DNA of 64,000 nt from Weissella koreensis KACC 15510 (GCF_000219805.1 NC_015759.1:1240001-1304000); one strand, 5' to 3'. Positions 27,069 through 36,675 are shown, counted from the first letter of the stretch. Notes: generated by a model from the sequence alone, not told the origin. Translations and numbers: made by a program.

Positions 27069-28874
27069 ATGGTAAAAGAAATTCCAATCCGTTCAGAAGT
27101 GCCTACAAGCCAAACTTGGGACTTAACAACGATTTTTAAAGATGATCAAGCTTTTGACGCTGCTGTTGAAGATTTGAATCTACGACTTGAATTATCAGAT
27201 GCTTTGGCTGAAAAGGTGTCTAATTCTGGTCAAGATTTATATCAAGCTCTACAATATGGTTTAAGCTTGATGCGTGATTTAGAAAAAGTATATGTGTATG
27301 CATCAATGAAGTCTGATCAAGATACTGGTAATCAATATTATCAAGGCTTAAATGCAATTGCTGGAAATTTAGCGGCACAAGTATCAAGTGCAATTGCCTT
27401 CTTTGATCCAGCAGTATTAAGTCTTTCGGATCAACAATTAGCTGAAATGTTTGAGACTGAGCCTAGATTAAAGGACTATCAACATTATTTTGAAACGATT
27501 CTAACGCAAAAAGGGCATGTTCTATCACGGGAAAGCGAAGAACTTTTGGCTGGGGCTTCTGAAGTCTTTAATGCTTCGCAAAATACATTTAGTATTTTAG
27601 ATAATGCGGATATGGAATTTGGAGCAGTTGAAAATGAAGATGGTGAATTCGAACAATTGACGAATGGTGTTTATAGCCGCTTGTTAGAGTCGTCTAATCC
27701 AACAGTCCGTAAAAATGCTTTTCAAACTTTCTATCAATCTTATGCGCAATTAGAGAATACGTTTGGAACACTTATTAGTGGAAATGTTAAACAACAAAAT
27801 TTTCAAGCGCAAGTTCGAAACTATCAATCAGCACGTGAAGCGGCCTTGGCACAAAATCATATTCCAGAAGTTGTTTATGATAATTTGGTTGAAACTACAC
27901 ATCAAGCCTTGCCTCTGTTACATCGTTATGTAGCACTTCGTAAAAAAATGTTGAAGTTACCTGAATTACATTCATATGATTTGTATACACCTATTTTAGG
28001 AACACCTGATTTTGATATCGACTATGAATCAGCTAAGGCGATGGCTTTGGAAGCTCTGAAGCCTATGGGTGATGAATATCTATCAATTATGAATGATGCC
28101 TTTGATGAACGTTGGATTGACGTTGTTGAAAATAAAGGGAAACGTAGTGGAGCATATTCGGGAGGATCGTATGATACCAATCCTTTCATGCTATTAAATT
28201 GGGTGGATAATTTAAATAATTTGTACACCCTGGTTCATGAAATGGGACATTCGGTTCATAGTTATCAAACTCGAAATAATCAACCTTATCAATATGGAGA
28301 TTACCCAATCTTTTTAGCTGAGATCGCTTCAACTACCAATGAGAATCTATTAACTGATTATTTGTTAAAGACAATTACGGATCCACAAATTCGAGCTTAT
28401 ATCTTGAATCAATACCTAGATGGATTTAAGGGAACTATGTTTAGGCAAACTCAATTTGCTGAATTTGAGCAATGGATGCACGAACAGGATGCAAGTGGGG
28501 TACCTTTAACGGCAGAAGTTCTTGATGATGCGTATCTGGATTTGAATCAAGAATATTATGGTCCAGCGTTGACCGTTGATCCAGAAATTGCATATGAGTG
28601 GGCTCGTATTCCACACTTCTATTACAATTTCTATGTATTTCAATATTCGACTGGCTTCGCTGCAGCGACGGCCTTAGCAAAGCAAATTTTGCATGGAGGA
28701 ACTGAAGGAGTGGCTGCTTATATGAGCTATCTACAAGCTGGTTCATCAGATTTTCCATTGGAAGTTATTAAAAAAGCTGGCGTTGATATGGCTAAAACGG
28801 ATTATTTACAAGCAACCTTTGACGTCTTTGAACAACGTCTAAATGAATTTGAATCTATTATTGATACGCTTTAA
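27069..28874 (+). CDS. pepF: Oligoendopeptidase F
   Basis: This 601-aa M3 zinc metallopeptidase cleaves oligopeptides of about 7-17 residues in the cytosol. The zinc site HEMGH is at residues 390-394, in LVHEMGHSVHSY. A long helical N-terminal domain and a C-terminal helical half (EWARIPHFYYNFYVFQYSTGF) match the family. GGAG precedes the ATG. It follows coiA by 19 nt, a common LAB pairing. Confidence 0.96.
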   Translation: MVKEIPIRSEVPTSQTWDLTTIFKDDQAFDAAVEDLNLRLELSDALAEKVSNSGQDLYQALQYGLSLMRDLEKVYVYASMKSDQDTGNQYYQGLNAIAGNLAAQVSSAIAFFDPAVLSLSDQQLAEMFETEPRLKDYQHYFETILTQKGHVLSRESEELLAGASEVFNASQNTFSILDNADMEFGAVENEDGEFEQLTNGVYSRLLESSNPTVRKNAFQTFYQSYAQLENTFGTLISGNVKQQNFQAQVRNYQSAREAALAQNHIPEVVYDNLVETTHQALPLLHRYVALRKKMLKLPELHSYDLYTPILGTPDFDIDYESAKAMALEALKPMGDEYLSIMNDAFDERWIDVVENKGKRSGAYSGGSYDTNPFMLLNWVDNLNNLYTLVHEMGHSVHSYQTRNNQPYQYGDYPIFLAEIASTTNENLLTDYLLKTITDPQIRAYILNQYLDGFKGTMFRQTQFAEFEQWMHEQDASGVPLTAEVLDDAYLDLNQEYYGPALTVDPEIAYEWARIPHFYYNFYVFQYSTGFAAATALAKQILHGGTEGVAAYMSYLQAGSSDFPLEVIKKAGVDMAKTDYLQATFDVFEQRLNEFESIIDTL

Positions 28875-28904
28875 TAATTATATTTTAGCGATGTTATTCT
28901 AATT

Positions 28905-29185
28905 GTTTTAGATTGAATTAGGTCTTGCTGAAAGATAAGTTTAGGCATATAATTTTCTAGTACGCTAAGATCGTAGAAAAAATAAAGTTAGATGCATTCA
29001 GCAAGTTATCGTTAATGTGAGGATAATTGTATCTTTTTATGGGGAGCTACGGGAGCGCTTTAAAATTTAAATGAAGCTGTCAAATGATGATCTTAACATT
29101 ATCGTTTGGAAGCAGGGTGGAACCGCGTTAAAAACGTCCCTGCATCAATCATGTTTAATTTGATTGGTGCAGGGATTTTTATTTT
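28905..29185 (+). promoter_or_regulatory. T-box leader of glyQS
   Basis: The conserved T-box AGGGTGGAACCGCG is at 29114-29127. Its GCAGGG/CCCTGC pairing forms the antiterminator. The competing terminator CCCTGCATCAATCA / TGATTGGTGCAGGG with a T run spans 29138-29185. Stem I base is TTGCTGAA/TTCAGCAA (28925-28932 and 28997-29004). The TGGA bulge fits a tRNA with discriminator U, as in tRNA-Gly. The specifier position aligned with B. subtilis glyQS reads TGC and not GGN. Confidence 0.9.
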
Positions 29186-29223
29186 GAAATCAATCAAAAA
29201 ACTAGTTGGAGAAAGGAATTAAA

Positions 29224-30150
29224 ATGAGTAATACTTTATCAGTTCAAGATATTATTTTAAAATTGCAAGGCTTTTGGGCCAAGCAAGGGGCGATGTTGAT
29301 GCAATCATATGACACAGAAAAAGGGGCGGGGACTATGTCGCCGTACACTTTTTTGCGCGCTAATGGTCCAGAACCATGGCATGCCGCTTATGTTGAGCCC
29401 TCACGCCGTCCAGCAGATGGTCGGTATGGAGATAATCCAAACCGTCTTTATCAACATCACCAGTTTCAAGTAGTTATGAAGCCTTCTCCTGATAATATTC
29501 AAGAACTATATTTAGCTTCTCTTGAAGAATTGGGAATTGACCCACTTGAACACGATATTCGTTTCGTGGAAGATAACTGGGAAAACCCTTCAATGGGTGC
29601 AGCTGGGATTGGTTGGGAAATCTGGCTTGATGGAATGGAAGTGACGCAATTTACATACTTCCAACAAGTTGGAGGAATCCAAGTTGACGCTGTGACTTCT
29701 GAAATCACCTATGGTTTGGAGCGTTTAGCATCATACATTCAAAATGTTCCAACAGTCTATGATTTGGAGTGGGGAAATGGGGTTTTGTATGGTGATATCT
29801 TCAAAGAACCTGAATTTGAACATTCAACCTACTCATTTGAACAATCTGATCAAAAAATGTTATTACGGCATTTTGATGAATATGAAGCAGAAGCACAACG
29901 TTTATTGGATCAAGGGTTAGTTCACCCTGCATACGATTATATTTTAAAGTCTTCACATACCTTTAATCTGTTAGATGCTCGGGGAACTGTTTCAGTTACG
30001 GAACGAGCTAAATATTTGAGCCGGATTCGTAAGATGGCGCGCCAAGTTGCACGGGCCTTTATTGATGAGCGTAAAAAGTTAGGATTCCCATTATTAAAGG
30101 ATGAAGTACTGCGAAATAAATATTTACCAGATGAAACGGAGGAAAACTAA
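29224..30150 (+). CDS. glyQ: Glycine-tRNA ligase alpha subunit
   Basis: This 308-aa catalytic subunit of the alpha2beta2 glycyl-tRNA synthetase starts [22 protein letters not shown]. It contains [39 protein letters not shown] and [31 protein letters not shown] chose the ATG at 29224 after AAAGGA. An upstream TTG at 29206 lacks a site. It is under the T-box leader and followed at once by glyS. Confidence 0.97.
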   Translation: MSNTLSVQDIILKLQGFWAKQGAMLMQSYDTEKGAGTMSPYTFLRANGPEPWHAAYVEPSRRPADGRYGDNPNRLYQHHQFQVVMKPSPDNIQELYLASLEELGIDPLEHDIRFVEDNWENPSMGAAGIGWEIWLDGMEVTQFTYFQQVGGIQVDAVTSEITYGLERLASYIQNVPTVYDLEWGNGVLYGDIFKEPEFEHSTYSFEQSDQKMLLRHFDEYEAEAQRLLDQGLVHPAYDYILKSSHTFNLLDARGTVSVTERAKYLSRIRKMARQVARAFIDERKKLGFPLLKDEVLRNKYLPDETEEN

Positions 30151-30151
30151 A

Positions 30152-32224
30152 ATGGCTGACTTTTTGATGGAAATTGGTTTAGAAGAAGTACCTGCACATT
30201 TAGTAACCCCAGCCATTAACCAACTGGTTGAGCGAACCGCAGCTTTTTTTGATGAACATCGCTTAGAACATGGAGAAATTCAACCATATTCTACACCGCG
30301 ACGGTTAGCTGTTTTGGTACATGATGTTGCAAATCAAGCTTCTGATATTGAAGAAGAAATGAAGGGCCCAATCAAGCGGGCTGCTTTAGATGCAGATGGA
30401 AATTTCACCAAGGCGGCACAAGGTTTCGCACGTGGAAAAGGAATGACCACTGATGACATTATTTTTAAAGAATTTAATGGACAAGAGTTTGTTACATTAA
30501 GCCGACATGAAGTAGGTAAATCAGCACAAGAAGTATTAAGTCATTTTGATGAAGTTGTGACAAAAATGACCTTTTCAACAACTATGAAATGGTCACGACA
30601 TACCTTTGAATATGTTCGTCCAATTCGTTGGATGGTAGCCTTGTTGGACGCCGATTTAATCGAATTTGAAGTTTTAGATGTAAAAACTGATCGAACATCT
30701 CGTGGACATCGTTTCTTAGGTCATGATGTTGAAATTAGACATGCAAAAGATTATGTAGATAGTTTGAAAAACGAATCAGTGATTGTTGATGCTCAAATGC
30801 GAAAAAATATGATCAAAGATCAAATTAAGCAATTAGGAATTGATAATAATTGGCATGTTGTAGTTGATGCTGGATTACTTGAAGAAGTGAATAATATTGT
30901 TGAATTCCCAACGGCCTTTGCAGGACAATTCTCTGATGATTATTTGGAACTACCAGATGAAGTTTTGATTACTTCAATGAAAGAACACCAAAGATTCTTC
31001 CACGTTCAAAATCAAGCAGGGCAATTACTACCATTCTTTATTTCAGTTCGAAATGGTAATCAAGAGCACCTTGAAAATGTGATTGCTGGAAATGAAAAAG
31101 TTTTGGTAGCCCGTTTAGAAGATGCTAAATTCTTCTATCAAGAAGATCAAAAGCATGACATTAATTTCTATAATGAAAAATTAGAAGTAGTCTCATTCCA
31201 TGAAAAATTAGGTTCAGTTGCTGCACATACTCGCCGAGTACGGGTACTAGCTGATATTATTTCTGCTCATTTATCATTTAATGAGGAGACGAAGCAACTT
31301 TTGAGCCGTGCTAGTTCAATTTATAAATTTGATTTGATGACAGGAATGGTTGGCGAATTTGATGAATTGCAAGGTGTCATGGGTGAAATTTATGCTCAAC
31401 ACTTTGGAGAAGAATCAGCTGTAGCCCAAGCCATTCGTGAACACTACATGCCTATTTCCGCGGATGGAGTATTACCAACTTCTGAACTAGGTAAGGTTTT
31501 GGCAGTGGCAGATAAGTTAGAATCATTAATGGCCTTTTTTGCTGGTGATATGATCCCATCTGGTTCAAATGATCCATATGCATTGCGTCGAGCTGCTTCT
31601 GGATTAGTGGCTATCTTGGCATATAATCAATGGCATCTTGATTTGAATCAAATTTTGGATGAATTTATTGTAGCCATGCAAAAGCAAGATGATCAATCTG
31701 GATTGCCAGCACCAATTCTAGATCAATTACCAGCTCAAATTAATAATGTAATCCACTTCTTAACGGATCGAGTAGTTAAAGAATTACAAGATCAACAAAT
31801 TCGACGTGATATTATCGATGCAGTTACTAAAAATGATAGCTCCGATATGGTATCAATGTTGGCTAATGCTAAAATGTTACAGGTTGAAAGCCAAACTCCA
31901 GCTTTCCGAAGTGGGATGGAAGCGTTAAGTCGGGTGGCTCGTCTGGTAGTTAAGAACCCAACATCAGCACAAGTCGATCCTGCTTTATTTGAAAATGAGG
32001 TTGAGATGGATTTGAATCGCGGAATGAAGCGATTCCAAGAGGATCAAACACAGGATCGTTTGCAACAATTGCTGAATTTGGAGCCATTGATTTCAGCTTA
32101 TTTTGATCAAACGATGGTTATGGTCGATGATGAAGCTGTTAAAAATAACCGTTTGGCAACTTTGGCACAGGTTCAAACTGAAACTACTAAAATTGCGAAT
32201 GTTTTGGAATTACAATTAAAATAA
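30152..32224 (+). CDS. glyS: Glycine-tRNA ligase beta subunit
   Basis: This 690-aa tRNA-binding beta subunit begins MADFLMEIGLEEVPAHL, with TPRRLAVLV near residue 50 and 'HFGEESAVAQAIREHYMP' in the HD-like region. The C-terminal DALR anticodon-binding domain follows. The start at 30152 has GGAGG located at the end of glyQ. An earlier in-frame ATG at 30101 lies inside glyQ and is not used. A terminator follows. Confidence 0.96.
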   Translation: MADFLMEIGLEEVPAHLVTPAINQLVERTAAFFDEHRLEHGEIQPYSTPRRLAVLVHDVANQASDIEEEMKGPIKRAALDADGNFTKAAQGFARGKGMTTDDIIFKEFNGQEFVTLSRHEVGKSAQEVLSHFDEVVTKMTFSTTMKWSRHTFEYVRPIRWMVALLDADLIEFEVLDVKTDRTSRGHRFLGHDVEIRHAKDYVDSLKNESVIVDAQMRKNMIKDQIKQLGIDNNWHVVVDAGLLEEVNNIVEFPTAFAGQFSDDYLELPDEVLITSMKEHQRFFHVQNQAGQLLPFFISVRNGNQEHLENVIAGNEKVLVARLEDAKFFYQEDQKHDINFYNEKLEVVSFHEKLGSVAAHTRRVRVLADIISAHLSFNEETKQLLSRASSIYKFDLMTGMVGEFDELQGVMGEIYAQHFGEESAVAQAIREHYMPISADGVLPTSELGKVLAVADKLESLMAFFAGDMIPSGSNDPYALRRAASGLVAILAYNQWHLDLNQILDEFIVAMQKQDDQSGLPAPILDQLPAQINNVIHFLTDRVVKELQDQQIRRDIIDAVTKNDSSDMVSMLANAKMLQVESQTPAFRSGMEALSRVARLVVKNPTSAQVDPALFENEVEMDLNRGMKRFQEDQTQDRLQQLLNLEPLISAYFDQTMVMVDDEAVKNNRLATLAQVQTETTKIANVLELQLK

Positions 32225-32259
32225 TTTACTGTTATTTTAATCATCGATAATTATTATCG

Positions 32260-32298
32260 AAAAGGTTAGACCGATTTTTTTGGGGTCTAGCCTTTTAT
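32260..32298 (+). terminator. Terminator after glyS
   Basis: AAAAGGTTAGACC pairs with GGTCTAGCCTTTT, with a T-rich loop and tail. Confidence 0.8.
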
Positions 32299-32340
32299 TG
32301 TGAACTGGTAAAAGTAAAACCAGGATTGGTATTAACGTTA

Positions 32341-32369
32341 TTGACACTTAATCAAAAGCGAGTTAACAT
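32341..32369 (+). promoter_or_regulatory. Promoter of the first marR gene
   Basis: TTGACA, a 17-bp spacer and TAACAT. The -10 box overlaps the start of a large palindrome. Confidence 0.65.
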
Positions 32370-32397
32370 AATCTATGTCGCATGCGACCTATATTAT
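32368..32397 (+). promoter_or_regulatory. Thirty-bp palindromic operator of the marR gene
   Basis: A dyad centred on the perfect core GTCGCATGCGAC pairs in 13 of 15 positions. It spans the -10 box and transcription start of the marR gene, as expected for autorepression. No second copy is visible before the FMN reductase gene. Confidence 0.6.
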
Positions 32398-32417
32398 GTT
32401 ATGAGGTAATTATCGAT

Positions 32418-32849
32418 ATGATGTTGAACGATATTGGCGGGAAAATTAAGGCAGCATCATTACTGACTGACCGTGAATTTACGCGAAGAGTTGAAAATAA
32501 AAAATTATCGGCGACTCAGCTACGATTTTTAAAATTTATAGTATTGAATCGTGATAATAATTTGACAACGAAACAGATTGAACGAGCTAGTTTACAAGGG
32601 CATGCCACAGTAAGTGGTGTTTTAAGAAGATTGATTAGAGATGGTTATACCATTGAATCGGTTAATATACATGATCGCCGAGAAAAATTTATCGAACCAA
32701 CGGAAAAAGGGATACAACTAGTTGTTGCAAATGATAAATATCTTGAAATTATTGATACTATGATGTTAAAAGATGTTTCAGAAGATGAGTTAGAACTTTT
32801 GAATAGGATATTAGATAAAATTGTTACGAATTTAAGCAGTCAGATATAG
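32418..32849 (+). CDS. MarR family transcriptional regulator
   Basis: This protein of about 143 aa has a winged helix: LTTKQIERASLQGHATVSGVLRRLIRDGYTIE as the helix-turn-helix and DRREKFIEPTEKG as the wing. The ATG at 32418 follows GAGG and lies after the operator. An earlier ATG at 32382 lies inside the palindrome. With this start the protein has no cysteine, so it would sense a ligand and not thiol oxidation. It probably represses itself and perhaps the adjacent FMN reductase. Confidence 0.85.
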   Translation: MMLNDIGGKIKAASLLTDREFTRRVENKKLSATQLRFLKFIVLNRDNNLTTKQIERASLQGHATVSGVLRRLIRDGYTIESVNIHDRREKFIEPTEKGIQLVVANDKYLEIIDTMMLKDVSEDELELLNRILDKIVTNLSSQI

Positions 32850-32870
32850 TAAAAGATGTGTTCATATATA

Positions 32871-32900
32871 TTGAATTTTTATTTTATTGATATATATAAT
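32871..32900 (+). promoter_or_regulatory. Promoter of the FMN reductase gene
   Basis: TTGAAT, an 18-bp spacer and TATAAT, 53 nt before the start codon. Confidence 0.6.
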
Positions 32901-32952
32901 ATAGGTAAATGTCAGATGTTAAAAAATGAAATAAAGAAAGAAGATTAAGTTC

Positions 32953-33492
32953 ATGAAATATGTTGCTATTGTAGGAAGTATTAGTAAAGATTCTATAAAT
33001 ATGCGTTTAGCTCAATTTGTAGCTAAACGGTATAGTAATGAAAATAATGAAATTGAAGTATTACATCTTGATAAACTACCAATGTACAATCGTGATGATG
33101 AACAAAATATGGTTCCAGAAGTTATAGCATTTAAAAATGCTATTAAAGCCGCCGATGGTGTGATTTGGGTAACACCAGAATATAATCAATCAATTCCAGG
33201 AGTATTGAAGAATGCTATTGACTGGATATCGCGTGTTGATAACGTGATTAATAATAAGCCATCAATGATGATGGGAACCACTCCAGGATTCTTAGGAACA
33301 GTTCATGCGCAATTACATTTGCGGGATATTTTATCTGCACTAGGCTCTCCTGTTTTGATTGGCAATGATGTGTTAATTGGCGGAGGACATAAAAAATTAA
33401 CGTTAGATAATAATTTAAATGACGAGAGCACAGTTAATTGGTTAGATATAGTTATGAATAATTTTGAAAATTTTGTTAATAATAAAAAATAA
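32953..33492 (+). CDS. NADPH-dependent FMN reductase / quinone reductase-like flavoprotein
   Basis: This 179-aa flavodoxin-fold protein has the FMN-binding loop VGSISKDSINMRLA near residues 6-20 and the family signature TPEYNQSIPGVLKNAIDW near 74-92. Such enzymes reduce FMN, quinones or azo compounds with NAD(P)H. Pairing with a MarR regulator suggests a response to quinones or other electrophiles. That is inference. Confidence 0.85.
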   Translation: MKYVAIVGSISKDSINMRLAQFVAKRYSNENNEIEVLHLDKLPMYNRDDEQNMVPEVIAFKNAIKAADGVIWVTPEYNQSIPGVLKNAIDWISRVDNVINNKPSMMMGTTPGFLGTVHAQLHLRDILSALGSPVLIGNDVLIGGGHKKLTLDNNLNDESTVNWLDIVMNNFENFVNNKK

Positions 33493-33520
33493 TGGCTATA
33501 AGATGCATTTTTAATAATTA

Positions 33521-33552
33521 AAAAAAGGCGGGCTTTTAAGCTCGTTTTTTTA
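33521..33552 (+). terminator. Terminator after the FMN reductase gene
   Basis: AAAGGCGGGCTT pairs imperfectly with AAGCTCGTTTTT and is followed by T residues. Confidence 0.7.
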
Positions 33553-33685
33553 ATTTCTTATAAAAAAGTATTAACCAACAAGGTTAAAAAATGATAGGCT
33601 TGTTTAAGTGGAATTTTAAATTGCAATTATATTATTAAGATATTGCAGAAAATAAAGAGTGATCTAAGAGGAGGTTATTTTAGTT

Positions 33686-34909
33686 GTGAATAAAATAAAA
33701 ACAATGCCAGTATGGCAACGCAATATGTATATTTTGTGGATAGGAGTCTTTTTAACCGGAATTGGATTAAGTATGGTAACACCATTTCTTTCCCTGTACA
33801 TAAACACATTAGGGCATTATTCTAAAAGTATGTTGAGCTTATATTCAAGCCTAGCATTTTCAGGAAGTTACTTAACGATGGCAATTGCCTCACCATTTTG
33901 GGGCCGTTTAGCTGATACCAAGGGTCGTAAGAAAATGATTGTTCGTGCAGGTTTGGCGATGGGTGTAGCTTTTTTCTTAATGGGCTTAGTAACAAATGTT
34001 TGGCAATTAATCTTGCTGCGTGCTATTCAAGGAGCATTAGGTGGCTTTACTTCTAATGCTAATGCTTTGATTGCTTCAGAAACACCAATTGATCGATCAG
34101 GATATAGTATGGGAATTATGATGACTGGTTCTACAGCTGGAACATTGCTTGGACCGTTAATTGGAGGTGTTTTAGCAGACACAGTTGGTTATCGTTTTTC
34201 ATTTACTTTGACTGGTGGTTTGATCTTAGCGGCAACGGTATTGGTTATATTTTGGGTTAAAGAAGAATTTTCCCCTAAAGCTAAAGAAGAACAGCAAACG
34301 TTATCACGAAAAGAAGTATTTGCGATGTTACCATATCCAAGAGTTATGTGGGGCTTCTTTATTACAACCATGATGATTATGGCTGTAAATCAATCAATTA
34401 ATCCAATTCTGGCCCTCTTTGTGCAAGAATTGACGCACAATGCCAATAATACGGCATTTTTGGCTGGATTAGTGGCTGCAACACCTGGTGTGGCATCTCT
34501 TATTTTTGCTCCTCAATTAGGTCGATTGGGTGATAAATATGGAACCTCAAAAGTGATGTTAAGCGGATTTATTTTAGGAGTGATTGTATTCTTACCAATG
34601 GGTTGGGTAAGTGCTGTGTGGCAACTAGCAGCATTACGTTTTTTCGTTGGAATTACTGATTCAACAATGATGCCATCCATTCAAACTTTGATTACTAAGA
34701 CGACACCACATGAGGTGGTGAGCCGGATGTTTGCTTATAATCAAAGTTTTCAATCATTAGGATCCGTTGCAGGTCCAATTATTGGGGCTGTAGCCACTGG
34801 ATTATTTGATTATCAAGGAGTCTTTATTATTTCCGCTTTGATTATTGGAATTAATGGGCTATGGTTCCATCATAATACCAAAGTTTTGCGACAAGATGGG
34901 ATTGCTTAA
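33686..34909 (+). CDS. MFS multidrug efflux transporter (PmrA/DHA1 type)
   Basis: This 407-aa protein has 12 predicted membrane helices. The MFS motif A is in the loop after TM2 (WGRLADTKGRKKMI, near residues 72-85), and the DHA1 motif C-like GPLIGGVLADTVGYR is near 152-166. It would export drugs in exchange for protons. It starts with GTG at 33686 behind GAGGAGG. It has no obvious link to its neighbours. Confidence 0.85.
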   Translation: MNKIKTMPVWQRNMYILWIGVFLTGIGLSMVTPFLSLYINTLGHYSKSMLSLYSSLAFSGSYLTMAIASPFWGRLADTKGRKKMIVRAGLAMGVAFFLMGLVTNVWQLILLRAIQGALGGFTSNANALIASETPIDRSGYSMGIMMTGSTAGTLLGPLIGGVLADTVGYRFSFTLTGGLILAATVLVIFWVKEEFSPKAKEEQQTLSRKEVFAMLPYPRVMWGFFITTMMIMAVNQSINPILALFVQELTHNANNTAFLAGLVAATPGVASLIFAPQLGRLGDKYGTSKVMLSGFILGVIVFLPMGWVSAVWQLAALRFFVGITDSTMMPSIQTLITKTTPHEVVSRMFAYNQSFQSLGSVAGPIIGAVATGLFDYQGVFIISALIIGINGLWFHHNTKVLRQDGIA

Positions 34910-35060
34910 ATTGATTGTGTGATTCTGCATAATGAATTAAAATGCCAGCGAAGATAGACTGGTTGAGAACGATGAAGATAAATAGTAAATTGTTTCGTTT
35001 GATAGTATAATAATAAAGTTATATGTAAATTAAACTTATTGAGAATGGCTGGTTACAATT

Positions 35061-35672
35061 ATGTCAAAATATTTTAAAATATCATGGGTTCATCCAGTTT
35101 TAGTGTTTTTAGCACTAATCTTAGATGGCGTTATTGCTTTAAATTGGGCCCCAGTTTTATATAAATTACCAATGTCGGCTAGTCCGTTATTGGTTTTACT
35201 AGTCTTGTTGATGCCTATCCTAGTTAAAGTTGATAATAATTTAAATGAACATATTAATTTATATGTTTTAGCTGGGATTGTCGGATTAGTTTACGATTTT
35301 TATTATACGGGGTATGTTGGAGTATCATTGATTGGTTTCCCGTTAATGGTTGGTTTAGCTGTGTGGGCTCAAAAATATTTTGAATATTCATATTTCTGGG
35401 AAATGTTAATTTTCTTTGTGGTTATTAGTATCTATTTGATTTTTGATTATCTAGCATTTGGAATTATTAATGTGGCGAAAGCTAACTTACAAGAGTTTAT
35501 TATTTTTCATATGTTCCCATCAATTTTGATCAATTTAATATTTTTTATTGTGTTTTTTCCAGCATTAAGTATCTTATATCGTTGGCTAGAGTCACCTAAT
35601 TTAGTTGACTACCAAGTTGAAAATAAGCAAATAAATAATCGCCTGATTTTTAAGCGTTCTGATCGAATGTAA
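35061..35672 (+). CDS. MreD-like membrane protein
   Basis: This 203-aa protein has five or six hydrophobic helices. The family-type segments are LYVLAGIVGLVYDFYYTGYVG near residues 74-94 and FPLMVGLA. MreD works with MreB/MreC in lateral wall synthesis. Here no mreB or mreC is beside it, and it stands alone between an MFS gene and a T-box leader. The assignment rests on hydropathy and these motifs and is moderately sure. Confidence 0.65.
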   Translation: MSKYFKISWVHPVLVFLALILDGVIALNWAPVLYKLPMSASPLLVLLVLLMPILVKVDNNLNEHINLYVLAGIVGLVYDFYYTGYVGVSLIGFPLMVGLAVWAQKYFEYSYFWEMLIFFVVISIYLIFDYLAFGIINVAKANLQEFIIFHMFPSILINLIFFIVFFPALSILYRWLESPNLVDYQVENKQINNRLIFKRSDRM

Positions 35673-35683
35673 CCAAAAATTAT

Positions 35684-35712
35684 TTGACATTTAGTATTAA
35701 AACGCTTATTCT
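35684..35712 (+). promoter_or_regulatory. Promoter of the amino-acid ABC operon leader
   Basis: TTGACA, a 17-bp spacer and TATTCT, starting a T-box leader of about 270 nt. Confidence 0.7.
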
Positions 35713-35724
35713 TACAACATAAAT

Positions 35725-35987
35725 TAAATTCACATAGAAGAGTAGGTCGTTTAATTTGCTCAGAGAGTTGCGCTGAAGTTGAGAAGCAATCAAATTGATG
35801 ATTCGAACCACACCTATGTTTGTTTGAAAATTGTAATGATTTTTCGGCTGATCGCGTTATAGATTCCCGCCATTATGTTAATAGTGGTGGCAGAGTGTGC
35901 GTTAGTAATAGCGTACAAAAATTGAGGTGGAACCACGAATTCGATCGTCCTCAAGATATGTTAATCATATCTTGAGGGCTTTTTTTA
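35725..35987 (+). promoter_or_regulatory. T-box leader, probable histidine specifier
   Basis: The leader has stem I (CATAG/CTATG base), AGAGTAG, CAGAGAG at 35761, the distal GCTGAAGTTGAGAAGC loop, and the T-box GAGGTGGAACCACG at 35924-35937. The terminator arms CCTCAAGATATG / CATATCTTGAGG lie at 35949-35977 with a T run. The specifier loop GAACCACACC is best read as CAC (His, 35809-35811) followed by A. ACC (Thr), two bases earlier, is the alternative. Known LAB His T-boxes control hisXYZ transporters, which fits the genes behind it. Confidence 0.88.
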
Positions 35988-36009
35988 TTAATAAAGGATG
36001 GGGAGAATT

Positions 36010-36663
36010 ATGGATTATTTATGGTCAATCTTACCTAGTATGTTAAATGGTTTGAAAATGACTTTTGGGGTGTTTGGATTAACCTTAGTTGGTGCCATTC
36101 CATTAGGTGTTTTAGTTGCAATGGCTCTACGTTCTGAAATTGGACTATTGAAATTGTTGATGAACTTCTATATTTGGATAATGCGGGGAACACCATTGCT
36201 ATTACAAATTGTCTTTGTTTACTATGGACTTAGCTTGGCACAGATTGTAACTTTCCCTCGTTTTGAAGCGGCTGTTGTCACCTTTATATTGAATTATGCG
36301 GCTTATTTTGCTGAAATTTTTCGAGGTGGATTACAAAGTGTACCTCAAGGACAATATGAAGGGGCTCAGGTTTTAGGATTTTCCAAATGGCAAACTATGA
36401 AAAAAATCATCTTACCACAAGTAGTTAAAATCGTGATGCCATCAGTTGGAAATGAAGTGGTTAATTTGGTTAAAGATTCATCATTGGTTTATGTCATTGG
36501 ATTAGGAGACTTAATGCGAGCTGGAAACATTGCTGCAGCACGGGATGTTACTCTAGTGCCATATTTATTAGTTGGAGCTCTATATTTGATCCTAACTGTT
36601 GCTGCAACATTGATTATGCGAAAAATTGAAAATTCATTAGATTTTGATCGTTTGGATCGTTAG
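36010..36663 (+). CDS. Polar amino-acid ABC transporter permease (likely histidine)
   Basis: This 217-aa inner-membrane permease has five predicted helices. The ABC-permease EAA loop is EIFRGGLQSVPQGQYEGAQVLGFS near residues 100-123. The ATG at 36010 has GGGGAG before it. An in-frame ATG at 35998 is too close to any ribosome site. It is the first gene after the T-box, followed by the ATPase (12 nt) and the binding protein (overlap). This matches the predicted hisYZX-type importers of Lactobacillales. Confidence 0.88.
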   Translation: MDYLWSILPSMLNGLKMTFGVFGLTLVGAIPLGVLVAMALRSEIGLLKLLMNFYIWIMRGTPLLLQIVFVYYGLSLAQIVTFPRFEAAVVTFILNYAAYFAEIFRGGLQSVPQGQYEGAQVLGFSKWQTMKKIILPQVVKIVMPSVGNEVVNLVKDSSLVYVIGLGDLMRAGNIAAARDVTLVPYLLVGALYLILTVAATLIMRKIENSLDFDRLDR

Positions 36664-36675
36664 AAAGGATTGAAT

